Below are positions 1 through 13,821 of a stretch of 34,879 nt of DNA, piece by piece. Below the pieces are notes generated by a model. That model had not been told where the DNA came from, made no database searches, and was given only the letters and a program-made list of their open reading frames with translations. This stretch comes from Chloroflexota bacterium (lineage in GTDB: Bacteria; Chloroflexota; Anaerolineae; Aggregatilineales; Phototrophicaceae). The stretch spans positions 1-34,879 of the forward strand of contig QUBZ01000046.1 in NCBI GenBank assembly GCA_014338005.1. Direction: 5' to 3'. Positions within the stretch are counted from its first letter, which is position 1, and the number at the start of each line of letters is the position of its first letter. The position numbers were made by a program, and so were the translations under genes.

Positions 1-3000
1 TTTCCTGCCCGGCAGCGGACGCCGCGCGCATTTCGTCCCACGTTCCCCAGTTGATGCTGAGGGCAGGCCGGCCTAATGCCCGGCGCTGGTGGGCGAAAGC
101 ATCCAAAAAGGCGTTCGCCGCCGCATAATGCCCCAGGAAGCGCGCCCCCCACAGCGCCGTCGTGGACGAAAACAGCACCCAGAAATCAAGATCAAGGTCG
201 CGCGTCAGATCATCCAGCACCCGCGTGCCGGTCACCTTTGGCCGGAGCATCGCCATCAGCGTATCGGTGTCCATTTCGGCAATCGTCCGGTCGCTGAGCG
301 CCGCCGCCGCATGAACAAGTCCGCGTAAAGACGGCATCGAATCGCCAAACTGAGCAAACAAGCGCTCCATGCCCGCCCGATCGCTGACATCCACCGCCGC
401 GACCGTCACCCGCGCGCCCAGTGTTTCAATCTCCCGAATCGCTTCCACTTTACGGCGTTCCGGGCTGTCTTGCGGCAGGCCGTCCCACCGGTCGCGTTCA
501 GGCAGCCCGCGCCGTCCGGTCAGGACGATAGAACCCGCGCCCTGCTCGGCCATCCAGCGCGCGATTTTCAACCCCAGCCCGCCCAGGCCGCCGGTGATGA
601 GATACGTACCGTTTGCATCCCAACGTACCGGCTGCGGCTGCGGCGCAGTCACCGACATCAGCCGCGCTGCGTAACGCTGCCTGCGCCGCCACCCGACCTG
701 ATCTTCTCCATCGGGCTGTGTAATTTCGGCCAGCACAAACGTTGCGCTTTCGGCAGATACAGCATCCAGGTCAATCAACCCGCCCCAGATTTCGGGGTGT
801 TCAAGCCCAATGACGCGCCCCAACCCCCACAGCGTAGACTGAAACGGCGCGGCAGCGCCGCCGTCCACCGGCTGCGCGCCCTGCGTGACCATCCACAGCG
901 CCGCCGGGCGCGCGGTTGTGACAAGCGCCTGGGTTAAATATACAGCGCCCCCGCACATATACTGCTGCACGAACTCCAAATCATCATCCATCAGGTCTGA
1001 CTCGCCCGCGCCCGCCAGCCCCCACAGGTACAGCACGCCGCGCAAATTCTCTCCCGCGTCGTTCAGCAGCCGTCGGTAATCGTCCGGCTCGAACGGGTTG
1101 ATCTGGAAGCTGCTGCCGTCCGACAGGTAGCCCTCGCCGGGCATCACAAAACGGCGGCGCCCGCCGCGCGCGGCCAGCAAATCCCCCACCTGCTGGCCGA
1201 AGCCGGACTGATCGGCAAAAATCAGCCAGTTCCCTGCCGCGTCTGCCATCGCGCCCTCAACCTGCGGCGCGCGCGCCAAAATGACCGCCTGCTGCGACAG
1301 GATGCTTGCCGGATGCCGCCCGGCAATCGAAACCGGCTGTTCAAAACCCATCGAATCCAGCAGGGCCAGCCAGCGTTCCGGCGTCAGGAGCGGATAAGAT
1401 GGGCGCCAGTCGGTATCCGCAAAACGCCACCAGCCGTCGGTCAGGCCGAAGGTCAGGTCAACCCACCGCTGCGGCGCGGCGCTTTCCAGCAGCAGCAGCA
1501 CGCCCCCCGGCGCGAGCAGTTGGCGGGCATGTTCCAGGGACTCGCGCAGGTCGCGGGTGGCATGTAACACGTTAGCGGCAATCACCAGATCGAACGACTG
1601 CCCGGCGAAACCCTGCGCCGCCGGACTTTGTTCAATGTCCAGCCGTTCGTAACGCAGGCGCGCGCCGAACTTCTCGGCGGCGCGTTCCAGGAACAGCGGC
1701 GATAGATCGGTGAATACATACTCTACCCGGTCATTGGACAGCGCCGAAAGCAGGTAGGCGGTGGTCGCGCCCGTCCCCGCGCCGATTTCCAGCACGCGCA
1801 GCGGGCGATCTTCCGACCAACCGGCGGCCAGTTCGACGACCGTTTGCTGCACCAGGGTGTTGTAAGCCTGGGCGAACGGCGCGTCCTGGTAAAGCTGTTC
1901 GAGCGATTGGAGCGAGCCGTTCGGGAACAGCAGATCAAGCGGGTCTACCGCGCCGCGCAGCACCCCGGCCAACTGCGGCCCGCAGCGTCCGATCAACGCC
2001 AGTTCGGCCTGATAATCCGGGTACTGTCCAGCCAGCAGTGTCCCATAAGCCTGCACGTCCAGTTCCGGTATCTGCACCACTTCCCACGAATCGCCCGCGC
2101 GCCGCAGAATCCCATCCTCCGCCAGAATATCCAGCAGACGGCCCAGCAGCCGTTGGTGGGGTTCGACGACCCCCAGCGTTTCAGCCCAAAAGCGCGTACC
2201 GGGAGTCACATCAACTCCCAACTGGCCGAGTGCCGCCGCGATATATACTGCGCTCAGGCGGTCAAGATGGGCGAAAAAGCCGCCGTAGGCTTCCAGATGA
2301 TACTGCTCGCCGAGCGCCTCCAGGCGAGGGATCATCGTCACGGCTAGATCGTCCAGAGCGGCAGCCGCCAGCGGCGAGCCGGCGCCGATGCCTGGATGCG
2401 CTTTCGGCAGCCACTCGACACGGTACAACCAGTCGTCTGGCCGCTGGCGCGCGACCCGCATCAGCGCCTCGCGCCCGGCCCGTTTAAGCTGCAAACCTTC
2501 CACTTCGGCCACAAGCTGGCCGTCTGAGTCGTACAGTCGAATGTCGCCGGAAAACGTCTCTTTGTTCGATTCGTCGTGCCAGGTCAGCACGGTATGATTC
2601 CAGAGCTGCGCGCCCGGCTTACGATAAAGCCGGAAACGTTCAATGCCGATCAGCAGGTAAGCCGTGTCCAGGTTGTAGTCCGGCAGCGGCGCGCCCAGCA
2701 GATGAAAACACGCATCCAGGAACGCCGGATGGATACGGTAGTTTTTCGCGTCGCCGGCCAGGCCTTCCGGCAGTTGAATCTGGCCTATCGCTTCGCCATC
2801 GCGCCGCCAGATGTTCTGGATGCCATGAAAGTTCGGGCCAAATTCCAGACCCAGATCGCGCACGTGGGCGTAATAAACCTCCCCGGCGATCTGTTCCGTG
2901 CAGCGCGTGCGAACTTCTTCGACCGGGAAACCGCTGTCAGCCGGCGGCGCGCCGATTCTCAGCGCCAGGCCGCCGGTCGCGTGGAGCTTCCACTCATCCC

Positions 3001-6000
3001 GCTCATCCAGGCTGAACACCCGGAATGAAGCGCGATTTTCACCTTCCGGCTCGATGACCAACTGGACGGTGCGGAAGCCCTCCTCCGGCAGAATCAGCGC
3101 CTCCTGGATGCTGAGGTTCTCCACGCCATGCGGCCCCGGCGCAAAAGCGTCCTCCGCCCCTGCCAGTGCCATTTCCAGGTACGCCGGTGATGGCAGAACC
3201 ACCACGCCATAAATGCGATGGTGATCGAGAAACGGCGGATAGTGCGCGTTCATCTGCGACTCAAAAACGATGCCCCGTACCGCCGGTGAACGCAGCCGCA
3301 CGCCCAGCAGCGGATGTACCGTTTTGCCGGACAGATAAGCGGCTGGCCGCCGGCTGCGGGCTGTCTCGATCCAGTATCGTTCGCGCTGGAAGGGATACGT
3401 CGGCAGCGCCAGGCGGCGGCGTGGATAATCCCGGTCGAATCCCGCCCAGTCCACATCCACGCCGCTGGTGTACAACCCGCCCAGGCTTTTGAGCATCTGC
3501 GCCCAATCATCGAAACCGGGGCGCAGCGACGGCAGCCAGCGGCAGCCATCATCGGGGATGCAGCGTTGGCCCATCTCCAGCAGGTTGGGCGCGGGGCCGA
3601 TCTCGACAAACAGCCGGCATCCCAACTCGTAAAGTGTCTGCATGGCCGGGTAAAACTGCACCGCTTCCCGCATATGCCGCCGCCAGTATTCCGGGGTAGC
3701 GATTTCGCGCCCGGCAAGCTGCCCGGTCAGCCCGGAGATCAGGTCAATCTGCGGCGGGTGGTACGTAACCTCCCGCGCCGTCTCCATAAAGGCATCCAGC
3801 AGAGGTTCCATCAGCGGCGAATGTGAGGCCGTCGTAACCTGCAAGCGCCGCGCGCGGATGCGCTCTTCTTTCAGAATATCTATCACCGCCTGCACGGCCA
3901 CTTTCTCGCCGGAGATGACCACGCTTTCCGGCCCGTTGACGGCGGCGATGGATACCCGGTCGGCGAAAGGTTTAATCGCTTCTGCCACCCGTTCAGCCGA
4001 ACCAAACACGGTCGCCATCTCGCCGGACAGCGAAACCGACTGCATCAAACGCCCGCGCGCCACCACCAGTTTCAGGCCATCCTCCAGACCGAACACGCCC
4101 GCCGCGCAGGCAGCGGCGTATTCGCCCACGCTGTGACCCATCACTACCGACGGCACGATTCCCCACGAGCGCCACAGTTCGGCCAGAGCGTATTCGATGG
4201 CGAATTGGGCCGGCTGGGCGAACAGAATATCGTTCAGCGGCGAGTCCTGGCCGGGTTCGGGATACAGCACTGCCAGCAGCGACTGGCCGAGTACCGGCTG
4301 AAGCAGTTCGTCGCAGCGGTCGAGCGCCTGTCGAAAGGTCGGCTGCGTCTCGTACAGTTCCCGCCCCATCTGGACGTACTGCGACCCCTGCCCCGTGAAC
4401 AGGAACGCCAGCCCCAGGCGCGGCCCCACCTGCCCGGCGGTCAGATTATCCACGCGCTCACCGTTTAAGTAAGCCGCCAGTGTTTCCCGCATCTGCGGCA
4501 GCGTTTCGGCCACCAGCGCCAGCCGGTGATTGAGGTGCGCCCGCCCGGCATTGGCCGTAAAACAGACATCCGGCAGCGATTCGGGTGATTTGCCCGCTAA
4601 ATTCTCTGAATACCGTTCCGCCAGCGCCCGCAGCGCGGCCTCGCTGCGCGCCGAAAGCGCCAGGATATGTGCCGGCCTTTCGACCGCTGCCAGTTCGGGC
4701 TGGCGCGCCGGCGCTTCTTCGACAATCAGATGCACATTCGTGCCGCTGAAGCCGAACGAACTCAAGCCGCCAATCCGCCGCCCGTCACCCACTTCCCAGG
4801 GCGTGCGCGCCGTCGGCACGGTGACGGGCAGTTCGTCCCAGGGGATATACGGGCTGGGCTGGTTAAAATGCAGGTGCGGCGGAATTTCTCGGTGCTGCAA
4901 GCTGAGAATGAGTTTGATTAACCCGGCCACACCTGCCGCCGACTCCAGGTGACCGATGTTGGTTTTCACCGACCCGATCATCAAGGGCCGATCTGCCGGG
5001 CGGCCTTTGCCCAGCGCCGCGCCTAACGCCTGCACTTCTATCGGGTCGCCCAGCGACGTACCCGTACCGTGCGTTTCAATATAGCTAACTTCGTGCGGTT
5101 CGAGGCCGGCATCGGCCAGCGCCTCTCGGATCACGGCCACCTGCGACGGGCCGTTGGGCGCGGTCAGGCCGTTGCTGCGGCCATCCTGGTTGATGGCCGC
5201 GCCGCGAATGACGGCCAGAATATTATCGCCATCGGCCAGGGCATCGGACAGCCGCTTCAGCACCACCACGCCGCAGCCTTCCGAACGCACAAACCCATCG
5301 GCGGATGCATCAAATGTTTTGCAGCGCCCGTCAGATGCCATCATGTTGGCTTTGGACAGCGTGACCGTCACCTCCGGCGCGAGGATAACATTCACCCCGC
5401 CCGCCAGCGCCATGCGGCATTCGCCGTTCCGCAGGCTTTGCACCGCCATATAAATCGCCACCAGCGACGACGAGCAGGCCGTATCCACCGATACCGCCGG
5501 CCCTTGCAGCCCCAGGATATACGAAATGCGCCCGGAGGCCACGCTGTGCGCGCCGCCGGTAGATACGTACATATCAAAAAATTCGGTGTCGCCGCCCAGG
5601 ATCATCTGAGCATAATCGTTATTGCAGATGCCGACGAAAACGCCGCTCTTGCTGCCCGATAGTTTATCCGGCGCGTAACCCGCGTTTTCCAGCGCCTCCC
5701 AGCTCACTTCCAGCATGAGGCGCTGCTGCGGGTCCATTGTCACCGCCTCGCGCGGGGAAATGCCGAAAAACTGCGGCTCGAAGCGGTCAACATCATCTAT
5801 AAAACCGCCCCACAGCGTGGCGATCTTGCCAGGCGCGTCCGGGTCGGGATCGTACAGTTCGCTGGCATCCCAGCGCGAAGCCGGAATATCGGTGATGGAG
5901 TCCACGCCATCGCGCAGGTTTTGCCAGAACAGGTCAGGATTGTTGGCGCTGCCGGGAAAACGACAGCCCATACCAACGATGGCGATCGGTTCGGACTTCC

Positions 6001-6097
6001 GGCGCTCGCTGGCTTCCAGTTTAGCTTGCAAATCCATCACCAACAGCGCCAGCCGCTTGGGTGAAAGCTGGCTGATTCGGTCGAGCAGATCGCTCAT
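1..6097 (-). CDS. Type I PKS module, partial at C-terminus: KS-AT-DH-MT-KR... (gene F)
   Basis: About 2032 residues are visible; the gene runs off the left edge inside the KR, with no in-frame stop, and all landmark residues stay in one frame. The N-terminal helix is [20 protein letters not shown] has Cys 208, His 343 and His 383. AT has Ser 656 in GHSVGEY and His 759 in [10 protein letters not shown] has His 960 in [11 protein letters not shown] and Asp 1128 in [10 protein letters not shown], so it looks active. MT has [11 protein letters not shown] near 1436 and [10 protein letters not shown]. There is no ER: a KR structural part follows the MT directly. The catalytic KR has TGGLGG at 1835 and Tyr 1991 in GHYAAAN, and the sequence ends just after LSINWGTW. 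An ACP is expected next, outside the window. The start ATG is 5 bp past the gene E stop, with GGGGA upstream. I predict an alpha-methyl alpha,beta-unsaturated unit. Confidence 0.96.
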   Translation of the reverse strand, partial: MSDLLDRISQLSPKRLALLVMDLQAKLEASERRKSEPIAIVGMGCRFPGSANNPDLFWQNLRDGVDSITDIPASRWDASELYDPDPDAPGKIATLWGGFIDDVDRFEPQFFGISPREAVTMDPQQRLMLEVSWEALENAGYAPDKLSGSKSGVFVGICNNDYAQMILGGDTEFFDMYVSTGGAHSVASGRISYILGLQGPAVSVDTACSSSLVAIYMAVQSLRNGECRMALAGGVNVILAPEVTVTLSKANMMASDGRCKTFDASADGFVRSEGCGVVVLKRLSDALADGDNILAVIRGAAINQDGRSNGLTAPNGPSQVAVIREALADAGLEPHEVSYIETHGTGTSLGDPIEVQALGAALGKGRPADRPLMIGSVKTNIGHLESAAGVAGLIKLILSLQHREIPPHLHFNQPSPYIPWDELPVTVPTARTPWEVGDGRRIGGLSSFGFSGTNVHLIVEEAPARQPELAAVERPAHILALSARSEAALRALAERYSENLAGKSPESLPDVCFTANAGRAHLNHRLALVAETLPQMRETLAAYLNGERVDNLTAGQVGPRLGLAFLFTGQGSQYVQMGRELYETQPTFRQALDRCDELLQPVLGQSLLAVLYPEPGQDSPLNDILFAQPAQFAIEYALAELWRSWGIVPSVVMGHSVGEYAAACAAGVFGLEDGLKLVVARGRLMQSVSLSGEMATVFGSAERVAEAIKPFADRVSIAAVNGPESVVISGEKVAVQAVIDILKEERIRARRLQVTTASHSPLMEPLLDAFMETAREVTYHPPQIDLISGLTGQLAGREIATPEYWRRHMREAVQFYPAMQTLYELGCRLFVEIGPAPNLLEMGQRCIPDDGCRWLPSLRPGFDDWAQMLKSLGGLYTSGVDVDWAGFDRDYPRRRLALPTYPFQRERYWIETARSRRPAAYLSGKTVHPLLGVRLRSPAVRGIVFESQMNAHYPPFLDHHRIYGVVVLPSPAYLEMALAGAEDAFAPGPHGVENLSIQEALILPEEGFRTVQLVIEPEGENRASFRVFSLDERDEWKLHATGGLALRIGAPPADSGFPVEEVRTRCTEQIAGEVYYAHVRDLGLEFGPNFHGIQNIWRRDGEAIGQIQLPEGLAGDAKNYRIHPAFLDACFHLLGAPLPDYNLDTAYLLIGIERFRLYRKPGAQLWNHTVLTWHDESNKETFSGDIRLYDSDGQLVAEVEGLQLKRAGREALMRVARQRPDDWLYRVEWLPKAHPGIGAGSPLAAAALDDLAVTMIPRLEALGEQYHLEAYGGFFAHLDRLSAVYIAAALGQLGVDVTPGTRFWAETLGVVEPHQRLLGRLLDILAEDGILRRAGDSWEVVQIPELDVQAYGTLLAGQYPDYQAELALIGRCGPQLAGVLRGAVDPLDLLFPNGSLQSLEQLYQDAPFAQAYNTLVQQTVVELAAGWSEDRPLRVLEIGAGTGATTAYLLSALSNDRVEYVFTDLSPLFLERAAEKFGARLRYERLDIEQSPAAQGFAGQSFDLVIAANVLHATRDLRESLEHARQLLAPGGVLLLLESAAPQRWVDLTFGLTDGWWRFADTDWRPSYPLLTPERWLALLDSMGFEQPVSIAGRHPASILSQQAVILARAPQVEGAMADAAGNWLIFADQSGFGQQVGDLLAARGGRRRFVMPGEGYLSDGSSFQINPFEPDDYRRLLNDAGENLRGVLYLWGLAGAGESDLMDDDLEFVQQYMCGGAVYLTQALVTTARPAALWMVTQGAQPVDGGAAAPFQSTLWGLGRVIGLEHPEIWGGLIDLDAVSAESATFVLAEITQPDGEDQVGWRRRQRYAARLMSVTAPQPQPVRWDANGTYLITGGLGGLGLKIARWMAEQGAGSIVLTGRRGLPERDRWDGLPQDSPERRKVEAIREIETLGARVTVAAVDVSDRAGMERLFAQFGDSMPSLRGLVHAAAALSDRTIAEMDTDTLMAMLRPKVTGTRVLDDLTRDLDLDFWVLFSSTTALWGARFLGHYAAANAFLDAFAHQRRALGRPALSINWGTWDEMRAASAAGQE

Positions 6098-6102
6098 ATC
6101 AG

Positions 6103-9100
6103 TTAATCCCCGTTTTTCGTCTTTTCGGATAAGCGCCGGTCTATTTCTTCGTCAGACAGGTTTTCAAGCGCGTCGAGCAAATCGGCCATCGCGTCTCCGC
6201 TCACAACCGGCTCATGCGGCGGCGCAGGCTCGGCCTCCGGCTGCGGTTGTTCCAGCCCCAGCGCCTCCTGCGCCAGATACCCGGCAATCGCCTCAACCGT
6301 TGGATAGTCAAAAACCAGGGTTGCCGGCAGCGAACGTTTTAACCCCAGGCCGCTGCCCAGGCGGTTACGCAGTTCGACGGCCATCAGCGAATCCAGCCCC
6401 ATTTCACTCAGGGGCGTCCGTTCGCCGACCGCGCGCGGCGAGTCCAGCTCCAGCACGCGGGCCGCTTGTTCCTGCACAAAAGCCGCCAGCAGCGCCCGCT
6501 GTTTGGCCGGGACGGCCTCCGCCAACTGCCGCAGGATGTCCGGCTGCGGTTCCGGCTGTGTCTGCGAAACGACCGCAGCCTGCTTCTGGCGCGTCTCGCG
6601 GGCGATCTCTGCAAAGAAGGGCGGCTCCGCCCCGGCAGCGAAACGCCGCAGGAACTTCGACCAGGCCACCGGCATCACGCCGACCTGCGGCGAAACGCCC
6701 CGCATCAGCCCCGCCAGCACGCGCAGCCCTTCCGCCGGGGGTATCGCACCCACCCCCTGCAAGCCGATGCGCTCGAACACGTCATGCTCGACTGCCGCGC
6801 CAACCTCCGACCACGCGCCCCAGTTGATACTGAGCGCCGGCAAACCCTGCGCGCGGCGGTAATACGCCAGCGCGTCCATAAAGGCGTTGGCGGCGGCGTG
6901 GTTGCCCTGCCCGGACGAGCCGATCAGGGATGCCACCGACGAATACATCACGAAAAAGTCCAGCGGCAGATCTTGCGTCAAATTGTGCAGCAGCCACGTA
7001 CCGTCTACTTTGGCAGCGAACACGGTGGCGAACCGCGACCAATCCTGTTGCAGCAGCGCGCCGTCGTCCAGCGCGCCCGCCGAGTGGATGATGCCCCGCA
7101 GCGGCGGCAGCGTCTCGCCGATACCATCCAGAATACGGGTCACATCCTGCTCGTTCGAGACATCCCCCTGAGCGGCAAAAACCCGCGCCCCGGCCTGTTC
7201 CATTCGCTCAATCGCCCGGCGGGCGGTATCGTCCACGCCGCGCCGTCCCATCAATACCAGGCTGCGCGCACCCTGCTCCACCAGCCATTCCGCCGTCAGC
7301 AGCCCCAGCCCGCCCAGGCCGCCGGTGATTAAATATGTGCTGTCCGAACGAATCGGCGCGCCCATGTTCTGCGAAATCACAAGCTTGCCGATATGCCGGG
7401 CCGCTGCCATATACCGGAAGGCGCTGATGGCTTCGTGTATCGGGAAAACGCGAATCGGCAGCGGGTGCAGCGAACCGTCGTCCAGCGCGGCGAGGATGTC
7501 CAGCAGCATTTCGCGGATTAAAGCCGGATTGCGGCGCACGTCGTCCGTCCAGTCCACGATAAAATACGACCTTCCGCGCCCCAACGCGGCGGCCTGTTCA
7601 TCTGTCAACAGCCCGCTCTTGCCGATTTCCAGAAAACGCCCGCCATCCGCCAGCACCGACAGGCTCTTGGGAATGAATTCCCCGGCCAGTGAGTTTAACA
7701 CCACGTCCACCCCGCGACCGCCGGTGATCCGCATAATCTCGTCGGCAAAATCCAGTGTGCGCGAGTCCATCACATGCTGCACACCCAACGACTTTAAGAA
7801 GGCGCGTTTTTCCGGGCTGCCGGCGGTGGCGAAGATTTCCGCCCCGGCGCGCTGGGCAAGCTGCACCGCCGCCATACCCACACCGCCCGCCGCCGCGTGG
7901 ATTAACACACGCTCCCCTGCCGACAGTTTGCCGAGATAGATCAGCGTGTAATAAGCGGTGATAAAGGGAATCGCCACGCCGGCGGCCTCCTCGAACGAGA
8001 GTGCCGGTGGTTTGGGCGCAGCCAGCACCGCATCGGCGGTCACAAACGTGCCGAAGCATCCCCCGGCCAGGGCGATCACGTCGTCGCCCGGTTTGAACGC
8101 CGTTACACCTTCGCCGATGGCAGTCACCCGCCCGGAGCATTCGCCGCCCAGCGGGCCGGGGTCGCCCGGATACATGCCCAATGTATTCAGGACATCTTTA
8201 AAATTCAATCCTGCCGCATGAACGCGAATTTCGATCTGGCCGGGGCCGGGGCGCTGGCGGGCTGCCGGTCGCAAAATCAGATTATCCAGTGTTCCCCGCG
8301 CCGTGATCTGAAGCTGCGCCGGCTGTTCAGAATCCGCCGGTTTCGTTTTTATGCCCTGGCCGCGCACCAACCGCGCGGCATACCAGCCGCCGTTACGCGC
8401 TGCGATCTGGTCTTCGCCATCTGCCAGCCAGACCGCTTCCAGCAGCATACGGTCGTCATCGGCGGTCTCCGCCGGGTCGAGGTCAATCCGAACAGCGCGC
8501 AGTTCGGGATGTTCCAGCGCGATCACTTTGCCCAATCCCCACAGCGGCGACTGCTCCACCGCCACAGGCTGCGACTCCCAGGCGGCAGGCTGCGCCCCCC
8601 GCGTCACCAGCCATAAACGCGGCGGTTCTCCGCCGACTGCCGCCAGCGCCTTGACCAGATTCAACGCGCTGCCATACCCAAGTGGCAGCGCCCATTCCAG
8701 CGCGCCGGGTTGAATATCCAGACTCCACAAATGCACCACGCCGCGATAAGGCGCGCCGCTCACGGCTTCTTGCAGAACACGCCGGTAATCGGCGGCTTCC
8801 GCCGGGTTGATCTGCCAGCAGCCATCCCCCAGCGCAGCGTAGGTTTCGCCGGGTACGACCAGCGCGCAGTTCTGCCCGCGCGTTTGCAGGTCATCTGCCA
8901 GTTTTTGCCCGGTGCCGCCAGAATCGGCAAAAATCAACCAGTTCCCGCGCTCCTGGGCCGTGTTCTGCGCCAGGATAACTGCCTGTTCCATGAAGTCTGC
9001 GCTGTTTTCCGGCAGCGCCGCCGCCCCGGAAAAGCCGGCCTGCCGCAGTACATCGAACCACTGCGCCGGTTTGAGCAGCGGATAGGCCGGGCGCAGGTCG

Positions 9101-12100
9101 CTGTCCACAAACCGCCACCAGCCGTCCGTCAGCCCAAAGGTAATGTCCACCCAGCGTTCCGGCGCGGTCACTTCCAGCATCAGCAGCAGGCCGCCCGGCG
9201 CGAGAAGCTGGCGGATAAACCCAAGAGTTTGTCGTAGGTCGGCAGTAGCGTGGATGACATTGGCCGCGATCACCAGATCGAACGACTGCCCGGCCAGCCC
9301 CTGTGCCGCCGGGTCGGCTTCAATGTCAAGCGTCTGGTAGCGTATAAACGGGTATTCGGCAAATTTCTGCTCCGCCCTGGCGATGAACAGCGGCGAAATA
9401 TCGGTGAACAGGTACGATACCCGGTCTGCCGGCAGAACCGGCGCGACATAAGAGGTCGTGCCGCCCGTGCCGCCGCCGATCTCCAGGACGCGAATCGCGC
9501 GATCTCGCGGCAGCCGTTCTATCGCCGCCGCGGCGGCTTCGCCTACCAGCCCGTTATAAATGTGCGCGACCGGCGGCTCGCGGTACAGGCGTTCGGCGGT
9601 AGCGATGCCGCCGTCCGGGAACAGCAGTTGCAAATAATCCACCTGGCCGGTCAGCGCCTCGGCCAGTTGTTCGCCGCACCGCCCGGTGATTTCCAACTGG
9701 GCGCTGTATTCCGGGTACTGCTCAATCAATTCGTCCAGGCGCGCCTGAGTCTCCTGTACAACCGGCAGCGCATTCACGACTTCCCACCCATCGCCGGCGC
9801 GTTTGAGGAAAGCGTCTTCGCTCAGGATTTCCAGCAGCCGCCCTAATAAGCGCCGGTGCTGCCGCAGAATACCCAGTTCGTCGGCCAGTTCTTCGGTGGA
9901 AAATCGTTCGCCAGGGTAGGGATTCCAGCCCAACCGCTGCAAAGCCTGAATCACATAACCGGCGCTCAGTTTTTCCACCTGCGGCAGCAGCTCCCCGGTG
10001 TAACGGGACAGCCGGTGCTGCGCCGCCAGCGCCGCCAATCGCGGCTGAAGCTGTTCGGCCAACTGCGTCGGCGCGGGCAGATCGCGGGCTTCTACCGGGT
10101 CGGCCACCTGTCTAAAACCTTCCAGCGGCAGCCAATTCACCTCGTACAGCCAATCATCCACCTGCGACCGCGCCAGGCTGAGCAGAATATCCTGACTAGC
10201 GCGTTTGAAGCGCATCCCCAGGATTTCCGCGATGATCTGGCCGCCGTCGTCCAGCACGCGCACATCCCCGCCGAACGTTTCCCGCTGGCCGTCCGCCCCG
10301 CTGTGAAGCTGCGCGTATCCCCACACCTGCGCCGAAGGCTGCCGGTACAGGCGGAAATGGTCAAAACTCAACGGCAGGAAAACCTCGCCGGTATCCGGCA
10401 TGGTAGCGGCCATCACCTGCACGCAGGCATCCAGCAGCGCCGGATGCATGTGGTAGGCCGGCAGCTCCGGCGTGTTGGTTTCCGGCAGGCGTATCAGCCC
10501 CAATGCCTCGCCGCCGCGCCGGTGGATTTCGACCACACCTTTTAAGCTGCTGCCGAAGTCCAGGCCGCTGTCGCGCAGGCGCGCATAATGCGCGTCTCCG
10601 CTGATCGCCGCCGTACAGCGGGCGCGTACCGCTTCCAGCGAAATCGCCTGCGGCGCGGCGGGTTTTTCGCCGGTCAGCGTGCCAGATGCGTGAAGCTGCC
10701 AGTCTTCGTCACTCTCGCCCTGGCTGAAGCACTCGAAGGCGGCTCGTTCGCCTTCACGCGGCGTCACGATGACCTGAACCGCGCGCCCTTCATACCCCAC
10801 CACCAGCGTTTCGTGGATCATAAAATCTTCGACCTGCCCGCCGCCGTATAGAACCTGTCCAGCCGCCGCCGCCGCTTCGATGAAGCCGGTGGCCGGCATC
10901 AGCGCCGTGCCATAAATACGGTGATCGTTCAAAAACGGCAGCGTCTCGGTGGACAGAACATTCTCGAACTGGACGATCTTCAGCGGCGAGCGCACGCGGC
11001 TGCCCAGCAGTGGGTGCAGCACATCCCCGCGCGGCGCGGCGGCCCGGCGGGTCTGCGCCTTAAACTGCGCCACCCAATAACTGCTGCGCTGGAAAGGATA
11101 AGTCGGCAGCGCCAGCTTGCGGCGTGGATAATCCCGGTCGAAACCGCTCCAATCCACGCCCACGCCCCCGACATACAGTTCCCCCAGGCTGGCGAGCATC
11201 TGCTCCCAATCGTCCCGCCCGGGACGCAGCGAAGGCAGCCACAGGCCGGAGTTTTCGACATCCGCCAGACATCGCTGGCCCATACCCAGCAGCGTCGGGC
11301 CGGGGCCAATTTCCAGGAAAATCTCATACCCCTGCCGGTGCAGGGACTCAATCGTGCGCGCGAACTGCACCGGCTGGCGCACATGCCCCCGCCAGTAGGC
11401 CGGCGTCGTCACTTCCGCCCCGGCAGCCTGTCCCGTCACGTTTGACAGCAGCCGGATACGCGGCGGCGCATACTGCACTGAAGCCGCCTCCCGCTCAAAT
11501 GGGTCGAGAATGGAGTCCATCAGCGGTGAATGGAACGCATGGGATACCAGCAGCCGCTTCGACTTGACCCCTTCGCTTTTAAGCGTATCGAGTATTGTCT
11601 GCACGGCGGCTCCGTCGCCCGAAATGACGATGTTATCCGGCCCGTTCACCGCCGCGATAGACACGGAATCGGCGTAGGCGGCAATCGCCTCTGTCACGCG
11701 CGCCTCGCCGGCGAAGACTGCCGCCATCGCCCCGCCCTCCGGCAGACTGCTCATCAAGCGTCCGCGCGCGGCAATCAGCCGCAGGCCGTCCTCCAGGCTG
11801 AACACCCCGGCAATACAGGCCGCTACATATTCCCCAACGCTGTGTCCCATCACGGCAGAAGGCTCGACGCCCCAGGAACGCCACAGTTCCGCCAGGGCAT
11901 ATTCCAGCGCGAACAGTGCCGGCTGCGTATAGGCCGTATCGTCCAGCAGCGCCGATTCCTCGCCCGGTTCGGGGTATAAAACCGAAAGCAGCGGGCATTC
12001 CAGGTGCGGCGCTAAAATCTCGGCGCACCGATCCAGCGCCGCGCGAAAAGTAGGCTGCGTTTCATATAACTGCCGCCCCATATTCACGTACTGTGCGCCC

Positions 12101-13821
12101 TGGCCGGTGAACAGAAAGGCGATTTTGGGTTTATCCACCCGCTCGGCTGCGCCGCGTGACAGTCCGACGGTTTCCCGTCCGTTCATGAAAGCGTCCAGTT
12201 TATCGCGCAGTTCATCCGGCGACTCGGCGGTAACGGCCATCCGGTGCTGAAAATGCGCCCGCCCCGCATTGGCGGTAAAACACACGTCCGCCAGCGACGG
12301 AGCGGCCTCATCCGCGAGGTAACCGGCCAAACGTCCGGCCAGTTCGCGCAGCGCCGCCTCGTTTTTAGCGGACAGCGCCAGCACATGCAGCGGGCGCTCA
12401 ACCGCCGCTTCAACCGGCTCGATGGCGGGCGCGGCTTCCAGAACCACATGCGCGTTTGTGCCGCTAAAGCCGAACGAACTCACCCCGGCGATCAGCCTGC
12501 CGTCCACGCCGTACCAGGGCGTCAATTCAGTCGGCACAATGATCGGCCACTTTTGCCAGGGGATGTGCGGGCTGGGATTATGAAAATGCAGGTGCGGCGG
12601 GATTTCGCGGTGCTGCAAACACAACACTGCCTTTATTAAACCAGCGATTCCCGCCGTCGCTTCCAGGTGGCCGATGTTGGTTTTCACCGAGCCGATGGCG
12701 AGCGGGTTATCACCGGCGCGTCCCACGCACAGCGCCGCGCCGATGGCCTGCACTTCAATCGGGTCGCCAAGCGACGTACCCGTGCCGTGCGTTTCAATAT
12801 AACTTACCTGCCCTGGCTCGACGCTCCCGTTTTCCAGCGCCGCGCGGATGACGGCCTGCTGCGCCGGGCCGTTGGGGGCAGTCAGGCCGCTGCTGGGGCC
12901 GTCCTGGTTAAGCGCCGACCCGCGTATCACCGCCAGAATACGGTCGCCATCGGCCTGCGCGTCCGACAGGCGCTTCAGCACAATCATGCCGCAGCCTTCG
13001 CCTCGCACAAAACCATCGGCATCTGCATCGAAGGTTCTGCACCGGCCATCCTGTGCCAACATGCCGTACTTCGACAGCGCCACATAGTTATCAGGCGAGA
13101 GCATCAGATTCACGCCGCCGGCCAGCGCCATCCGGCATTCGCCATTCCGCAGGCTTTGCACCGCCAGATGTGTCGCCACCAGCGACGATGAACAGGCCGT
13201 GTCTATCGTCAGGCTTGGCCCTTGCAGCCCCAGAAAATAGGACAGCCGCCCGGATACGATGCTGTGCGCGATGCCGGAAGCATAATAGGCATCCAGCAGT
13301 GTGGGGTCGCCGGCCTTCATAAAAAGCTGGGCGTAATCGCTGCTCGTCACGGCCACGAATACCCCCGCCGAAACGCCCGAAAGTTTGTCCGGCGCGATGC
13401 CTGCGTCTTCCAGCGCCTCCCAACTGACTTCCAACAGAAGCCGCTGCTGCGGGTCCATGCTGCCGGCCTCTCGTGGAGAGATGCTGAAAAACTGGGGATC
13501 GAACTCGTCTACCGGCTGGCGGATGAACGCCCCGTACCGCACCGAACTTTTGCCCGGCACATCCGGGTCAGGGTCATAAAACGCATCCACATCCCAGCGA
13601 TCTGACGGAATCTCGCTGATCGCATCCACGCCGTTCCGCAGCAAATCCCAAAACAGCGCAGGGCTGTCCGCGCCGCCCGGAAAACGACAGCCCATCCCTA
13701 CGATAGCTATCGGTTCTGTCCGCGCATACTCGACCGCATCGAGCCTGGCCTGCATCTCCTCCAGCGCCAGAAAAGCCTGCTTCAATGGCGAGAGTTGCGT
13801 CCCATCCGTCTTACCGGTCAT
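6103..13821 (-). CDS. Type I PKS module KS-AT-DH-MT-ER-KR-ACP (gene E)
   Basis: The largest complete gene, 2572 residues, with every optional domain of a reducing, methylating module. The docking helix is [20 protein letters not shown] has Cys 210, His 345 and His 385. AT has Ser 661 in GHSVGEY and His 764 in [13 protein letters not shown] is the usual malonyl-CoA signature. DH has His 967 in [11 protein letters not shown] and Asp 1131 in [12 protein letters not shown], about 1240-1640, has [11 protein letters not shown] near 1446. ER, about 1800-2115, has HAAAGGVG at 1975. KR has TGGLGG at 2166, ALDD, and Ser 2295 and Asn in place, but His 2308 sits at the catalytic Tyr position (GQGNHAAAN). 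ACP Ser is 2478. The tail is [15 protein letters not shown]. The start ATG follows GGGGGA. The expected unit is alpha-methyl and saturated. That requires a working KR, so the His is the main uncertainty. Confidence 0.97.
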   Translation of the reverse strand: MTGKTDGTQLSPLKQAFLALEEMQARLDAVEYARTEPIAIVGMGCRFPGGADSPALFWDLLRNGVDAISEIPSDRWDVDAFYDPDPDVPGKSSVRYGAFIRQPVDEFDPQFFSISPREAGSMDPQQRLLLEVSWEALEDAGIAPDKLSGVSAGVFVAVTSSDYAQLFMKAGDPTLLDAYYASGIAHSIVSGRLSYFLGLQGPSLTIDTACSSSLVATHLAVQSLRNGECRMALAGGVNLMLSPDNYVALSKYGMLAQDGRCRTFDADADGFVRGEGCGMIVLKRLSDAQADGDRILAVIRGSALNQDGPSSGLTAPNGPAQQAVIRAALENGSVEPGQVSYIETHGTGTSLGDPIEVQAIGAALCVGRAGDNPLAIGSVKTNIGHLEATAGIAGLIKAVLCLQHREIPPHLHFHNPSPHIPWQKWPIIVPTELTPWYGVDGRLIAGVSSFGFSGTNAHVVLEAAPAIEPVEAAVERPLHVLALSAKNEAALRELAGRLAGYLADEAAPSLADVCFTANAGRAHFQHRMAVTAESPDELRDKLDAFMNGRETVGLSRGAAERVDKPKIAFLFTGQGAQYVNMGRQLYETQPTFRAALDRCAEILAPHLECPLLSVLYPEPGEESALLDDTAYTQPALFALEYALAELWRSWGVEPSAVMGHSVGEYVAACIAGVFSLEDGLRLIAARGRLMSSLPEGGAMAAVFAGEARVTEAIAAYADSVSIAAVNGPDNIVISGDGAAVQTILDTLKSEGVKSKRLLVSHAFHSPLMDSILDPFEREAASVQYAPPRIRLLSNVTGQAAGAEVTTPAYWRGHVRQPVQFARTIESLHRQGYEIFLEIGPGPTLLGMGQRCLADVENSGLWLPSLRPGRDDWEQMLASLGELYVGGVGVDWSGFDRDYPRRKLALPTYPFQRSSYWVAQFKAQTRRAAAPRGDVLHPLLGSRVRSPLKIVQFENVLSTETLPFLNDHRIYGTALMPATGFIEAAAAAGQVLYGGGQVEDFMIHETLVVGYEGRAVQVIVTPREGERAAFECFSQGESDEDWQLHASGTLTGEKPAAPQAISLEAVRARCTAAISGDAHYARLRDSGLDFGSSLKGVVEIHRRGGEALGLIRLPETNTPELPAYHMHPALLDACVQVMAATMPDTGEVFLPLSFDHFRLYRQPSAQVWGYAQLHSGADGQRETFGGDVRVLDDGGQIIAEILGMRFKRASQDILLSLARSQVDDWLYEVNWLPLEGFRQVADPVEARDLPAPTQLAEQLQPRLAALAAQHRLSRYTGELLPQVEKLSAGYVIQALQRLGWNPYPGERFSTEELADELGILRQHRRLLGRLLEILSEDAFLKRAGDGWEVVNALPVVQETQARLDELIEQYPEYSAQLEITGRCGEQLAEALTGQVDYLQLLFPDGGIATAERLYREPPVAHIYNGLVGEAAAAAIERLPRDRAIRVLEIGGGTGGTTSYVAPVLPADRVSYLFTDISPLFIARAEQKFAEYPFIRYQTLDIEADPAAQGLAGQSFDLVIAANVIHATADLRQTLGFIRQLLAPGGLLLMLEVTAPERWVDITFGLTDGWWRFVDSDLRPAYPLLKPAQWFDVLRQAGFSGAAALPENSADFMEQAVILAQNTAQERGNWLIFADSGGTGQKLADDLQTRGQNCALVVPGETYAALGDGCWQINPAEAADYRRVLQEAVSGAPYRGVVHLWSLDIQPGALEWALPLGYGSALNLVKALAAVGGEPPRLWLVTRGAQPAAWESQPVAVEQSPLWGLGKVIALEHPELRAVRIDLDPAETADDDRMLLEAVWLADGEDQIAARNGGWYAARLVRGQGIKTKPADSEQPAQLQITARGTLDNLILRPAARQRPGPGQIEIRVHAAGLNFKDVLNTLGMYPGDPGPLGGECSGRVTAIGEGVTAFKPGDDVIALAGGCFGTFVTADAVLAAPKPPALSFEEAAGVAIPFITAYYTLIYLGKLSAGERVLIHAAAGGVGMAAVQLAQRAGAEIFATAGSPEKRAFLKSLGVQHVMDSRTLDFADEIMRITGGRGVDVVLNSLAGEFIPKSLSVLADGGRFLEIGKSGLLTDEQAAALGRGRSYFIVDWTDDVRRNPALIREMLLDILAALDDGSLHPLPIRVFPIHEAISAFRYMAAARHIGKLVISQNMGAPIRSDSTYLITGGLGGLGLLTAEWLVEQGARSLVLMGRRGVDDTARRAIERMEQAGARVFAAQGDVSNEQDVTRILDGIGETLPPLRGIIHSAGALDDGALLQQDWSRFATVFAAKVDGTWLLHNLTQDLPLDFFVMYSSVASLIGSSGQGNHAAANAFMDALAYYRRAQGLPALSINWGAWSEVGAAVEHDVFERIGLQGVGAIPPAEGLRVLAGLMRGVSPQVGVMPVAWSKFLRRFAAGAEPPFFAEIARETRQKQAAVVSQTQPEPQPDILRQLAEAVPAKQRALLAAFVQEQAARVLELDSPRAVGERTPLSEMGLDSLMAVELRNRLGSGLGLKRSLPATLVFDYPTVEAIAGYLAQEALGLEQPQPEAEPAPPHEPVVSGDAMADLLDALENLSDEEIDRRLSEKTKNGD
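7624..7899. repeat. ER-domain near-identical tract, copy in gene E
   Basis: A 276-bp tract in the ER of gene E matches 19846-20121 in gene C without gaps and with about 20 mismatches by hand count. It includes a perfect 77-bp run at 7802-7878. The flanking ER sequence on both sides is clearly more divergent. Confidence 0.9.

Noticed and set aside
1..6097. Gene F as a pseudogene, because it has no stop in the window
   Set aside because: The frame is open throughout, all catalytic residues seen are present, and the KR is simply cut by the window edge.
5715..6827. Long plus-strand ORF (370 codons), and similar ones at 6466-7332, 14229-15248 and 19220-20871
   Set aside because: They lie antisense to highly conserved PKS domains, have Arg/Pro/Ala-rich compositions with no recognisable family, and their length is explained by the G+C-rich codon pattern of the real genes.
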